Assembly (NCBI RefSeq): GCF_030263895.1
Contig: NZ_CP127161.1
Location: 868,001 to 932,000 of the forward strand
Direction: 5' to 3'
Length of the DNA: 64,000 nucleotides
DNA from: Proteiniborus sp. MB09-C3
GTDB taxonomy: Bacteria > Bacillota > Clostridia > Tissierellales > Proteiniboraceae
Every line of letters begins with the position of its first letter. Positions within the stretch are counted from its first letter, which is position 1. Made by a program: the position numbers and the translations under genes. Below, piece by piece: positions 35,591 through 44,587 of the stretch. A model generated the notes under the pieces. The model had not been told where the DNA came from, ran no database searches, and saw only the letters and a program-made list of their open reading frames with translations.

Positions 35591-35633
35591 TTCACAATTT
35601 GTTCACAATTATTTCACACTTTTGTTGTATAAT
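35591..35633 (+). promoter_or_regulatory. Promoter with three TTCACA direct repeats (PhoP-box-like)
   Basis: TTCACA at 35591, 35602 and 35613 (exact 11-bp period), followed by TATAAT at 35628-35633 with no proper -35. This matches the layout of promoters activated by OmpR/PhoP-type regulators, which bind TT(A/C/T)ACA repeats on one face of the helix. It drives the PrsA-like gene. Confidence 0.7.
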
Positions 35634-35755
35634 AGATAAAGCGAGACTTTTTATCATTTCTATGATATAAAAGAAGTATATTATATGGATCGGAAATCTA
35701 AACAAGTTATTTTTTATATAAACTCCTTTCCATAAATCAAAATTTGGAGGTAAAT

Positions 35756-36643
35756 ATGATAAAAAAATTAACAAACAAAAGAATGTGGCAGTACACACTA
35801 TTAGCTATTTCATTAGTACTTGTCATAGGCATGACTGGGTGCAAAAATGAAGAAATCGTAGCTAAAGTAAATGATGACATCATTACTAAGGACGAGCTAT
35901 ATAATATATTAGTCGAACAAAGTGGTGCTCAAGTGTTAGATTCTTTAATTGCTGAAAGGATTATAAAGTCTGAGGCAGAGAAGCAAAAAATTGATGTTCC
36001 TAAAGAAGATGTTGAAGCAGAGCTTAACAAAATTAAAGAAAATTATGGTGGAGAAGCAGCATTTAATCAAGCTATGGAGTATTATGGATACTCAGTAGAA
36101 GATATAAAGAAAAATATCACTACGAATACTCAGATAAAGAAACTTCTTGAACCTAGTATTTCAATAGCAGAAGAAGAAATACAGAAATATTTTGAAGAAA
36201 ATAAGGATACATTTAAACAAGAAGAGCAAGTAAAAGCAAGCCACATTCTAGTTGAAACAGAAGAGGAAGCCAATGAAGTTAAAGAAAAGCTTTCAGCTGG
36301 AGAGGATTTTGCAAAATTAGCAAAAGAATATTCAAAAGATGAAAACAATAAAGACTCAGGAGGAGACTTGGGCTTCTTTGAAAGAGGAGATATGATTTCA
36401 AGCTTTTCAGATGCTGCTTTTGCTTTAGAAATAGGTGCAATTAGTGAACCTGTTAAGACAGAGCATGGTTATCATATAATCAAAGTAGAAGATAAGAAAG
36501 AAGAAAAAGAAGCAAATTTTGAAGAAAATAAAGATAATATAAAAAACATATTGCTAGAAGATAAGCTTCCTGATGCATATCAAAAATGGTATCAAGAAAA
36601 ATTAACTGAATACAAAATAACTAATTATCTTACTGAAAAATAA
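35756..36643 (+). CDS. PrsA-like peptidyl-prolyl isomerase lipoprotein
   Basis: 295 residues. Lipoprotein signal peptide with a hydrophobic stretch at 11-25 and lipobox GMTGC (Cys29). A SurA-N-like helical chaperone region (~35-135) precedes a parvulin rotamase domain at ~145-240 ([44 protein letters not shown]). PrsA folds secreted proteins on the outer face of the membrane. It needs Lgt for lipidation, and an accessory lgt is in this window. ATG 35756 follows GGAGG by 6 bp. It is monocistronic, behind a regulated promoter and before a terminator. Confidence 0.9.
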   Translation: MIKKLTNKRMWQYTLLAISLVLVIGMTGCKNEEIVAKVNDDIITKDELYNILVEQSGAQVLDSLIAERIIKSEAEKQKIDVPKEDVEAELNKIKENYGGEAAFNQAMEYYGYSVEDIKKNITTNTQIKKLLEPSISIAEEEIQKYFEENKDTFKQEEQVKASHILVETEEEANEVKEKLSAGEDFAKLAKEYSKDENNKDSGGDLGFFERGDMISSFSDAAFALEIGAISEPVKTEHGYHIIKVEDKKEEKEANFEENKDNIKNILLEDKLPDAYQKWYQEKLTEYKITNYLTEK

Positions 36644-36672
36644 GAAATATTTTTTTGCATAAGAAAATAACA

Positions 36673-36739
36673 AAAGGGATGGTTTATGACAATTAGAAGC
36701 TATATTTTAAAACAGTCTTAAACTATCCTTTATTTTTTT
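36673..36739 (+). terminator. Terminator after the PrsA-like gene
   Basis: Left arm 36673-36690 pairs with right arm 36715-36731 (AAAGG-ATGGTTTA type, one bulge and one mismatch), followed by ATTTTTTT. Confidence 0.75.
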
Positions 36740-36906
36740 GCAAAATAGTATCAAAAGCTTACTTCAGACTTATTTTCACTATTTCCTTAATACTATATCA
36801 AAGGATACATTATTGGAATTGATCATAGTATAATAATAGTAGGACTGGAGAAGAGCTTAATTAGTCAAGAAGATTTAATGTTTAAATAATATAAGGGGGA
36901 GATTAC

Positions 36907-37110
36907 GTGAAAATTTTATTATTTCCTTTCATTGCATTGGCAAAATTAGTTGAAGGAATAATAAGAATGACAGGGAGATTAGTAGCTGTTATTTTAGGTC
37001 TAGTTTTCATAATCATTGGTATAGTATTAAGTGTAACAGTTATTGGTGCTGTACTGGGTATACCTTTAGCAATTCTAGGACTTACGATGATAATAAGAGG
37101 ATTTTTCTAA
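36907..37110 (+). CDS. Small two-TM membrane protein, unknown
   Basis: 67 residues starting with GTG, with GGGGGAG 7 bp upstream. An amphipathic start (FPFIALAKLVEGIIRMTGRL) is followed by two adjoining hydrophobic segments (~24-42 and ~44-64) rich in Gly, Ile and Val. It is similar in form to many short Firmicute membrane proteins of unknown function. It stands alone between the PrsA terminator and the convergent two-component system, so context gives no function. Confidence 0.6.
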   Translation: MKILLFPFIALAKLVEGIIRMTGRLVAVILGLVFIIIGIVLSVTVIGAVLGIPLAILGLTMIIRGFF

Positions 37111-37180
37111 ATACGGAGGGGGAGGAAAGGCTCTCTTACCCCCTACCTTCTCAGGGTGCGGCAGATGTGGCACATCTTGC

Positions 37181-37789
37181 CTACAGCTTATAATAATAAA
37201 TTGCAAGCTGAGTTCTATCCCTTAGAGATAATTTTTCTAGCATGTTAGAAATATAGTTTCTAACAGTTCCCTCGCTTAAGAATAGCTTTTCTGCAATTTC
37301 CTTGTTATTAAGCCCCTCTGCTACTAAAAGCAGGATATCATATTCCCTATCCGTTAAGTCAGGGCTTATGTTCTTCTTAGAATGGCTTTGAATATTGGAT
37401 ACAATTTTAGAATCAAAAACTAGGTTTCCTGAAAAAACTGCGTTGATGGCAGGAATGATTCCTTGAATATTTTGCTTCAATATGTATCCTTTACAGCCTA
37501 ATGAAATGGCTGCAGATATGTAGTCATCATCTTGGAAGGTTGTAATTAGTAGTATTTTAGCACTTGACTCCATACCTAAAATTTTTTTAGTAGCTTCTAT
37601 GCCGTTCATTTTTTCCATTCTTATATCCATAAGGATTACATCTGGTCTATGCTGAGCATAAAGCTCAACTGCTTCCATACCATTATAACCTACAGCTAAA
37701 ACTTCTATTCCACTGGCATTTACAATTGTTTTTAAAGAGTTTACTACCAGATAATCATCATCTACGATTATAACCTTCACAAACATCAT
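37181..37789 (-). CDS. NarL/LuxR-family response regulator (LnrK-like)
   Basis: 202 residues. Receiver domain with phospho-acceptor Asp55 (VILMDIRM), LLITTFQDD and a conserved Lys (GYILKQ). The C-terminal LuxR helix-turn-helix (~140-202) has LTDREYDILLLVAEGLNNKE and FLSEGTVRNYISNMLEKL. The start overlaps the kinase stop by 4 bp. Position and partners match the LnrJK-LnrLMN type of drug-responsive system, with the ABC operon divergent; it probably binds the 24-bp palindrome at 38952-38975. Confidence 0.92.
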   Translation of the reverse strand: MMFVKVIIVDDDYLVVNSLKTIVNASGIEVLAVGYNGMEAVELYAQHRPDVILMDIRMEKMNGIEATKKILGMESSAKILLITTFQDDDYISAAISLGCKGYILKQNIQGIIPAINAVFSGNLVFDSKIVSNIQSHSKKNISPDLTDREYDILLLVAEGLNNKEIAEKLFLSEGTVRNYISNMLEKLSLRDRTQLAIYYYKL

Positions 37790-38829
37790 CCTTTCATTAA
37801 AATAAGGTGTATTTTAAATCCGTTATTAAATTCATAGTTCAAAAAACCATTGTATTTACCAGCTATTTCTTTCATAGAAAGAAGACCTATTCCCTTAGCC
37901 AAAAGCTTATCTGTTTCATCGAAATTACTTCCATTATCATTTATTATAATGGAATAGAACTTAGGCTGATTTAAAAGACTTATCTTAAGCTTTGTAGCAT
38001 TAGAATGCTTGACACAATTGGTAATGGCTTCTTTTATAATGGATAGAATATCAAATTTTAGGTCATAAGGCAGATTGTTTTCTAGTTTGTAGATTAGATC
38101 AATATCTATATTAGAAACTTCCCTGCAAATACTCTCGATTTTACTCTCTAAATCAAGAGATTCATTATATAAATTATGTATACTATTTCTAATGTCATTC
38201 ATCCCGTTGCTTAATGTATTTTGAAGTAAATTTAGGCCTTCCAACATGGCACTATCAGAGATTATCTTCAAGGCCTCTACCTGCAAGATGCTGCTGCTTA
38301 TGGCATGACCTATTGAGTCATGGAGCTCTCTTGCAATTCTATTTCTCTCTGTAAGTATGGCAATGTGAATATTCTTTTCCTTATCAATTTTTAACTGTTC
38401 ATTATATTTTTTTAAATAAATAGTATTTTCCTTCAGTTCATCCCGTATTATTGTATTTTGTTTAAAAAATGTACTAAATTTTTTCGTCATAATTGACAGA
38501 TAGATAGATATAGAAGAAGCTAATATATTTGCTATGGAAAAATCCATTAGAATTAGCATCATGGACAAAAGAGCATATATATCAAAATCTAGATACAGAT
38601 TATATAAGACTAAAGGCAAGTAATAGATGAATATAGAATCATAAAAATATAGTATAAAAAAGGATAAATAAATAAAAATCCTTATTTTTTTGGAGCGGAA
38701 TAAATCTAAGGCTAAGGAAATAATCAGGCTTATAAGAAAATACAAAGCCAAATCTCTTACAGAGCCTGCCATATAGTTATTATATAAGCAAAAAAGAGCA
38801 ATAAATGATTTTTCTATAAACCTTCTCAT
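37786..38829 (-). CDS. HisKA_3-type sensor kinase (LnrJ-like)
   Basis: 347 residues. Four to five membrane segments in ~8-115 and almost no extracellular sensor, typical of intramembrane-sensing kinases. A coiled linker, then HisKA_3 with ARELHDSIGHAIS (phospho-acceptor His170) and HATPase (EAITNCVKHSNATKL, INDNGSNFDE, GIGLLSMKEIAGK). Kinases of this layout often detect membrane-active antibiotics through their cognate ABC transporter. It is first in the operon with the LuxR-type regulator and divergent from the ABC genes. Confidence 0.9.
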   Translation of the reverse strand: MRRFIEKSFIALFCLYNNYMAGSVRDLALYFLISLIISLALDLFRSKKIRIFIYLSFFILYFYDSIFIYYLPLVLYNLYLDFDIYALLSMMLILMDFSIANILASSISIYLSIMTKKFSTFFKQNTIIRDELKENTIYLKKYNEQLKIDKEKNIHIAILTERNRIARELHDSIGHAISSSILQVEALKIISDSAMLEGLNLLQNTLSNGMNDIRNSIHNLYNESLDLESKIESICREVSNIDIDLIYKLENNLPYDLKFDILSIIKEAITNCVKHSNATKLKISLLNQPKFYSIIINDNGSNFDETDKLLAKGIGLLSMKEIAGKYNGFLNYEFNNGFKIHLILMKG

Positions 38830-38951
38830 ATGAAACTCCTTATAAATTTCTCATAAGTATTTTATAATCCTATAATCCAATTATACTAACATTAATTGAA
38901 CTATACAATTATATTGTAGTTCTGATTAATGCTAGAAATATCCTTCTGCTT

Positions 38952-39021
38952 ATGATATGACAAATGTCATATCATGTTGTGATTCTGAACACTACAAGAA
39001 AAAGTTTAAAATCAGTATAAT
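38952..39021 (+). promoter_or_regulatory. 24-bp perfect palindrome and promoter of the ABC operon
   Basis: ATGATATGACA (38952-38962), two A, then the exact complement (38965-38975). A TATAAT -10 lies at 39016-39021 without a good -35. The palindrome centre falls about 64 bp upstream of the predicted start, the usual position for a NarL/LuxR-type activator. It is the likely binding site of the response regulator encoded divergently. Confidence 0.75.
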
Positions 39022-39051
39022 TGATTTAAGATTGAAAGGGGAGAGATTAAG

Positions 39052-39984
39052 ATGATAGTAAAGGTAAATAATTTAGTTAAAAGGTATAAGGAATTAATTG
39101 CCCTTGAGCATTTTAATATGGAGGTTGAAGAAGGAGAAATATTAGGGCTTTTAGGACCTAATGGCTGCGGTAAAACCACAGCAATCAATTGTATTCTTTC
39201 TTTATTAAGCTTTGATAAAGGAGAGATAGAGATATTTGGGAAGAAAATGACTCCCAATTCCTATGATATAAAAAAGCAAATAGGAGTAGTGCCTCAAGAG
39301 GTCTCAGTTTTTGAAAACCTAACAGTAAGGGAGAATATAGATTATTTTTGTGGACTTTATGTAGAAGATAAAGGCCTAAGAAAACAATATGTAGAGGAAG
39401 CAATAGAATTTGTTGGCTTAAAGGATTATGCTAAGTTTTATCCAAAAAAGCTAAGCGGAGGGCTTAAGAGAAGATTGAATATTGCCTGTGGCATAGCTCA
39501 TAGGCCTAAGCTGATATTTTTAGATGAGCCTACTGTTGCAGTAGATGCCCAAAGCAGAAATTTCATATTAGATGGGATAAAAAAGTTAAATCAAGAAGGC
39601 AGCACCATAATATATACGACTCACTACTTAGAGGAAGCAGAAATGCTTTGCAAGAGAATTATAATAATGGATAATGGAAAGGACTTGGTTTCAGGGACTA
39701 ATGAAGAGCTGAAGGCTATGATAACAACAACTGAAAAGATAGTAGTTGGCTTTTCTGTCATTGATGAGGAAAGGGCTCAGACAATGAAAAATATACCTCA
39801 TGTAATTGATATAGAGAAGAGAGAGGATGACTATATTATAAAGTTTGAAAACGGACCCAATAATTTATCCAATCTTTTAGAATTCATAAAAGAGAACAAA
39901 TTAATTTATACAAAGCTATATAGTCAATTGCCTACATTAAATGATGTTTTCTTAGAATTGACAGGGAAGGAGCTCAGAGATTAA
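39052..39984 (+). CDS. ABC transporter ATPase (LnrL/ABC-2 type)
   Basis: 310 residues. NBD ~1-230 with Walker A GPNGCGKTTA, Q-loop GVVPQEVSVFENLTV, signature LSGGLKRRLNIACGIA, Walker B LIFLDEPTVAVD, and H-loop YTTHYLEEAE. The C-terminal ~80 residues are the DrrA/LnrL-type regulatory extension. It works with the two ABC-2 permeases directly downstream as a drug or lipid exporter. GGGGAGAG precedes ATG 39052. Confidence 0.93.
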   Translation: MIVKVNNLVKRYKELIALEHFNMEVEEGEILGLLGPNGCGKTTAINCILSLLSFDKGEIEIFGKKMTPNSYDIKKQIGVVPQEVSVFENLTVRENIDYFCGLYVEDKGLRKQYVEEAIEFVGLKDYAKFYPKKLSGGLKRRLNIACGIAHRPKLIFLDEPTVAVDAQSRNFILDGIKKLNQEGSTIIYTTHYLEEAEMLCKRIIIMDNGKDLVSGTNEELKAMITTTEKIVVGFSVIDEERAQTMKNIPHVIDIEKREDDYIIKFENGPNNLSNLLEFIKENKLIYTKLYSQLPTLNDVFLELTGKELRD

Positions 39985-39985
39985 A

Positions 39986-41041
39986 ATGAAAAATCTGTTT
40001 AGAAATTGTATATATCAAGGGAAAAATTTATATAGAGATAAATCTTTTCTTTTCTGGACCTTAATGTATCCATTGATAATGGCCATATTTTTCTACACAG
40101 CCTTCAATGGAATAATGAATGTGGAATTAGAAAACATAAACATAGGAATAAAAGATGAGAATCCCATTGGATTTATACTGGAGGAAATCGAGTTTCTAAA
40201 TGTCCACAAAATCTCTGAAGATGAGATAACTGAAAAATTAGAAAATGAAGAGATTGAAGGATTTGTTGAGAATGATTTAAGTCTATTGGTTAAAAAATCT
40301 GGGATGAATCAAACCATAATTAAGGAGGTTCTAGATCAAATAAAGCAAATGGGAGAGTTAAAAGTACCCATTGAAAGATTTGACTTTAATATAAACTATG
40401 TATCTGGAAGAAATCAAAAAGCAGATGTGGTAATTATAATATTCTATTCACTAATTGCCATGGTTTCTGCCTATGGAATTTTTCCTGGAATTACGACTGT
40501 AAGTTTAATTCAAGCAAATTTGACTAATGTAGGCAAGAGAATAAATGTAGCACCATTGAGAAAAAATGAATTTTTATTGGCAGGGGTTATAGTTGCACTA
40601 ATTTTAAACCTGCTTTCAAACGCATTATTGCTGATTTTTATAAAATATGTCCTGAAGATTGATCTATTTACACAAATGAAGTATAGTGCAATTTTTATAA
40701 TAATAGGAAACCTGTTTGGAGTAGCACTTGGAATATTTATAGGAGCTTCCAATAAACAAAACGAAAATGTAAAGGCTCTTTTAGGTGTTATGATTACATT
40801 GTTCTTATCGGCTTTATCAGGAATGATGTCACCAAATATAAAGATTCTGATTGATGAGAAAGCTCCAATAATAAATAGGCTAAATCCCATTGGCATAATA
40901 ACTAATAATCTCTATAGGATAAATCTATTGGAAAATACTCAAAACGTAAGTGAAGGAGTTTTTATCTTATCGATTTATTGCTTAGTTCTAATTAGTATAT
41001 CCTATGTATTTTTAAGGAGGAAGACCTATGACAGTATATAA
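39986..41041 (+). CDS. ABC-2 type permease 1 (LnrM-like)
   Basis: 351 residues. TM1 at ~24-42, an extracytoplasmic domain ~43-150, then five membrane segments clustered in ~152-345, the standard ABC-2 (YhgE/LnrM) layout. Starts 1 bp after the ATPase stop and overlaps the next permease by 14 bp. Expected to form a heterodimer with it. Confidence 0.88.
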   Translation: MKNLFRNCIYQGKNLYRDKSFLFWTLMYPLIMAIFFYTAFNGIMNVELENINIGIKDENPIGFILEEIEFLNVHKISEDEITEKLENEEIEGFVENDLSLLVKKSGMNQTIIKEVLDQIKQMGELKVPIERFDFNINYVSGRNQKADVVIIIFYSLIAMVSAYGIFPGITTVSLIQANLTNVGKRINVAPLRKNEFLLAGVIVALILNLLSNALLLIFIKYVLKIDLFTQMKYSAIFIIIGNLFGVALGIFIGASNKQNENVKALLGVMITLFLSALSGMMSPNIKILIDEKAPIINRLNPIGIITNNLYRINLLENTQNVSEGVFILSIYCLVLISISYVFLRRKTYDSI

Positions 41042-42158
41042 ATACTTTATTAAAATAGCGTTAAAAAACAAGGGAGCCATTCTTGCATATACAGCTATTT
41101 TTTTCGTTCTGTCAATATTAAATGGTGGGGGTAATACGCAAAAAGAAACTAGCTTCATTGAAACTAAGTTTAATATTGGAATAATTGATAATAGCAGCAG
41201 TGAGTTATCAGAGAGTTTGGTAAATTACTTAGAAAAAGAGAATAATATAGCTCATACAAGGTCAGATGAAAAGTATATTAGAGAGCAGGTTTTTCTGCAA
41301 GTATTAGATGCAGTAATTGTTATTCCAGAGGATTTTGAAAAAAGAGTAATCAATAAGGAAAATGCTATTGAGATATTTAAAGATGACAGAAATATAGCAT
41401 CTTATCAAATTGAAAATCAGATTAATAAATTTATTTCCTTTGCTAATGCAACTTATGAAAATGGTCAGTTTGATTTATCCAATGTGAGTGCTGCATTAGA
41501 TGAAAGCATAAAAGTAAATTTAATTAAATCTGATAATAATGATATAAATCAAAAAGCCAATACCTGGTTTAAGTTTTATTTCAATTTTACTTCATATATA
41601 CTTCTAGCTTTGTATATTGCGGTAATAGGCTTTGTAATGACTGATTTCACGAGTGAAGAAATTGAAAGTAGAAGAAAGATATCTTCAATAAAGTTTTTGA
41701 AATTCAATAGAGAAATGTATCTGGGGCAATTAACGATAGCATGTTTCATAACATTAGTATTTATTCTGGGAAGCATTGTATTAAAGGGAAAATACATTGG
41801 TGAGGTAAACTTTTTGAAATACGTAGTTAATACAATAGTGTTTTCATTTTCAGCCTTATGTCTTGTATTTTTAATCAATAATGTGACACACAATAAGTTC
41901 ATCATATCTGGTGTAAGTACGGTATTATCTCTTGGGACTTCATTTATATCGGGAGTAATGGTACCTCAAGAGCTTTTAGGGGAAAAGGTGTTGACAATAG
42001 CTAAATTTTTCCCAACATATTATTTTGTAAAAATAAATGAGACAAATATCAAATCATTCTTAGATGTGAAATATGAAATATTTATGCAACTATTATTTGC
42101 CATGGCTTTCCTACTAGTAGGACTATATTTTTCTAAGATAAAGCAGAAAGCTCATTAA
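41028..42158 (+). CDS. ABC-2 type permease 2 (LnrN-like)
   Basis: 376 residues. Same layout as its upstream neighbour: TM1 ~14-32, extracytoplasmic loop ~40-180, five further segments in ~185-370, with the conserved late VSTVLSLGTSFISGVMVPQE. AGGAGG 8 bp upstream lies inside the preceding gene. It completes the ATPase plus two-permease transporter of the LnrLMN kind. Confidence 0.88.
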   Translation: MTVYKYFIKIALKNKGAILAYTAIFFVLSILNGGGNTQKETSFIETKFNIGIIDNSSSELSESLVNYLEKENNIAHTRSDEKYIREQVFLQVLDAVIVIPEDFEKRVINKENAIEIFKDDRNIASYQIENQINKFISFANATYENGQFDLSNVSAALDESIKVNLIKSDNNDINQKANTWFKFYFNFTSYILLALYIAVIGFVMTDFTSEEIESRRKISSIKFLKFNREMYLGQLTIACFITLVFILGSIVLKGKYIGEVNFLKYVVNTIVFSFSALCLVFLINNVTHNKFIISGVSTVLSLGTSFISGVMVPQELLGEKVLTIAKFFPTYYFVKINETNIKSFLDVKYEIFMQLLFAMAFLLVGLYFSKIKQKAH

Positions 42159-42476
42159 TAGATTTTATTTGGAATGCTTAAATTAAAGCTAAAGCAGCTA
42201 AACGATTCTGTCTCATGACAGGGCAAAGGTTTCATGTAAAAAATTGGTCAGGTAATATCATCCTATTTACAAAAAGCTAAGATAAATAATAGAATAATTG
42301 CTGGCACATTTATCTGGAATGTGGTACTAATATATTAAGGAAGATTAGCAGACTTCATATGTGGATTTTTATTCAATGATTGAGGCAGTAACCTTTATGC
42401 TATTTTTCTTAGCATCTGAGTCAATTTTATAAGGAAGAGGTTTATAGAAAATAGCAACAAAGAATAGGGTGATTTA
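42159..42476. other. Intergenic, nothing certain
   Basis: 318 bp between the ABC operon and the flippase gene. No clear terminator, promoter or repeat. A short open stretch at about 42368-42431 with hydrophobic codons has no start signal and may be debris. Confidence 0.3.
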
Positions 42477-43862
42477 ATGGATAGATATAAAAAGCTTGCC
42501 TCTAATACTTTTACTTTTGCCATAGGAACTTTTAGCTCTAAGCTGCTTGTTTTTCTCATGCTGCCATTATATACAAGGGTGCTGACAAGTGCAGAATATG
42601 GAGAGGTAGATTTAATAGTACAGACCTGCAATGTTCTAGTTCCTATTGTATCAGCAGGTATCTTGAATGCTGTAATTAGATTTGGTCTTGATAGTGCTGT
42701 CAACAAAAAAAGTGTATTTTCTATAGGGCTCCTAACTATACTTTTAGGCTTTATAGGATTATGTATTCTAGAGCCTGTTCTTTTGCATATTGAGTTTATT
42801 TCCCAATATACTAGATATATTTACTTTTTTATTCTAATGTCAAATCTCCACTCATTATGTTCAAATTTTGTAAGGTCTCAAGAATACGTAAAGCTATATG
42901 CCTTTGATGGAGTGTTTAGAACGGTACTAACTGTCATTCTAAATATTGTTTTTCTAGTAATATTTAGATATGGAATATCTGGTTACTTATTGGCAACTAT
43001 TTTATCAGACTTTATTTCCACTATCATGCTGTTTTTTGCAGCTAAGCTCTATAGGTTTATAAGTCTAGGCTATATTGACAAAAGCCTTTTTAGCAGTATG
43101 ATGAGATATTCTTTGCCTCTTATTCCAACAACTGTCTCAACATGGATTATAAATATGTCTGACAGATACGTTCTTTCTTATATGCTTGGAAGTGAAGCAA
43201 ATGGACTGTATGCTATTGCCTATAAGGTACCTACAATAATAACCATTGTGACGGGAATTTTTATGGATGCGTGGCAAATATCAGCCGTAAATGAGCATCA
43301 AAAAGGAGATGGAGGTAGGTTCTTTTCAAAGGTACTGGATGTGTACAGCTCCTTAGTATTTTGTGGTGCTTCAGTTATCATTGCATTAACTAAAATGATT
43401 ACAAAGATACTTACATCACCAGAATTTTTTTCATCATGGATATACATACCTGTTCTTGTGATGGGAACTATATTTGCCTGTCTAGCTTCTTTTTTAGGGA
43501 GTGCATATATGGCTCAGAAAAAAAGTGAACAAATACTGATTACTACGATGATAAGTGCAGTTTTAAATATAATTCTTAACTTTATTTTAATACCTGCTTA
43601 TGGAATTCAAGGTGCTGCCATAGCAACGCTTTTAAGCTATATTTGCATGCTAGTCATAAGAGCTGTTAATATTAGAAGATTTATGAATATATCTTGGAAT
43701 ATTCCAAAGCTAATAATTAATATGAGCGTGATAATGACACAAAGTGTGATAATACTGCTGCAAATAGAAAACTGGTTTATTTATGAAGTAGGGCTTATTC
43801 TTATAATAGCATTAGTAAATGTGAAGGCCTTATTGATGGGAGCTAGAAGAATTATAGAATAA
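42477..43862 (+). CDS. Polysaccharide/lipid-linked oligosaccharide flippase (Wzx/MATE-like)
   Basis: 461 residues, about 12-14 membrane segments, MOP superfamily. Characteristic start YKKLASNTFTFAIGTFSSKL with LMLPLYTRVLTSAEYGEVDL, and later SDRYVLSYMLGSEANGLYAI. Such proteins flip undecaprenyl-linked sugars for capsule, exopolysaccharide or spore-surface glycans. No glycosyltransferase neighbours are present in this window, so its glycan pathway is not encoded next to it. ATG 42477 is taken; the sequence before it offers only a weak RBS (AGGGTGAT). Confidence 0.88.
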   Translation: MDRYKKLASNTFTFAIGTFSSKLLVFLMLPLYTRVLTSAEYGEVDLIVQTCNVLVPIVSAGILNAVIRFGLDSAVNKKSVFSIGLLTILLGFIGLCILEPVLLHIEFISQYTRYIYFFILMSNLHSLCSNFVRSQEYVKLYAFDGVFRTVLTVILNIVFLVIFRYGISGYLLATILSDFISTIMLFFAAKLYRFISLGYIDKSLFSSMMRYSLPLIPTTVSTWIINMSDRYVLSYMLGSEANGLYAIAYKVPTIITIVTGIFMDAWQISAVNEHQKGDGGRFFSKVLDVYSSLVFCGASVIIALTKMITKILTSPEFFSSWIYIPVLVMGTIFACLASFLGSAYMAQKKSEQILITTMISAVLNIILNFILIPAYGIQGAAIATLLSYICMLVIRAVNIRRFMNISWNIPKLIINMSVIMTQSVIILLQIENWFIYEVGLILIIALVNVKALLMGARRIIE

Positions 43863-43958
43863 GCAGAATATTTAAGGACACACTTTTAATGGATGTAGTC
43901 ATAGATAAGTTAATTTGAGTTAAAATAGTCAGATTAACTTATTTTAATTTGATATTAC

Positions 43959-44058
43959 TTAGCCGGCTAACTTTAAAATAATTTGTAGTTTTATTTTAAA
44001 TATGTATTGACTAGTAAGTATCATAATGCTATTATTATAAATATGCTTAGGCGACTAA
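43959..44058 (+). promoter_or_regulatory. MarR promoter flanked by two TTAG-N4-CTAA sites
   Basis: TTGACT (44007-44012), 17-bp spacer, TATTAT (44030-44035). A perfect palindrome TTAGCCGGCTAA (43959-43970) lies upstream and TTAGGCGACTAA (44047-44058) overlaps the start region. Two matching half-site pairs around one promoter, in front of a marR gene, argue for autorepression, possibly with looping. Confidence 0.7.
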
Positions 44059-44076
44059 CTAATGGAGGTTATTAAT

Positions 44077-44541
44077 ATGGAGAGGTTATCCAAGGATTCT
44101 TTGTATTATATATTTCTAGAAATACTTAGACTTCACTATTATCGTACTCATGTACTTCTTGACGAAATAGGAGTATATCCGGGTCAGCCCCCTTTATTAT
44201 TTATTCTAAATAAAGAGGATGGATTAAGTCAAAAAGAAATAGCGGCTAAATTAGACATAAAGCCTTCAACTATAACAGTAATGCTTAGGAGAATGGAGAA
44301 AACAAATTTAGTAGAACGCAGACAGGATGCTGAAGATCAAAGAGTATCTAGAGTATATCTTACAGAAGCGGGTAGAGATATTTGCGATAAATCTATGGAA
44401 GTAATGAAAAAAATTGAAGAAGAGTGTTTTGGCAATTTTATAGTAGAGGAAAAGGTGGTTTTTAGAAGACTATTGATGCAAATGAGAGATAATCTGCTTA
44501 TGGTAAATGATAAGGAATCAGGTTCAATCAAGTGTGAGTGA
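44077..44541 (+). CDS. MarR-family regulator
   Basis: 154 residues. Winged helix at ~45-110 with DGLSQKEIAAKLDIKPSTIT, MLRRMEKTNLVERRQDAEDQ and a beta-wing RVSRVYLTEAG; helices at both ends form the dimer. GGAGGTTATTAAT immediately precedes ATG 44077; an earlier in-frame ATG (44062) is part of that leader. It is the first gene of a MarR plus two-ABC-exporter unit, a common drug-response arrangement in Clostridia. Confidence 0.92.
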   Translation: MERLSKDSLYYIFLEILRLHYYRTHVLLDEIGVYPGQPPLLFILNKEDGLSQKEIAAKLDIKPSTITVMLRRMEKTNLVERRQDAEDQRVSRVYLTEAGRDICDKSMEVMKKIEEECFGNFIVEEKVVFRRLLMQMRDNLLMVNDKESGSIKCE

Positions 44542-44587
44542 TTTTAAAAAGGATTATAGGAAAATTTAGATGACATAGGAGGGCAAT

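Noticed and set aside
37130-37180. Imperfect GATGTG/CACATC palindrome between the small membrane gene and the response regulator
   Set aside because: Short (6 bp), with mismatched flanks and no T-run; not clearly a terminator. Kept out of the feature list.
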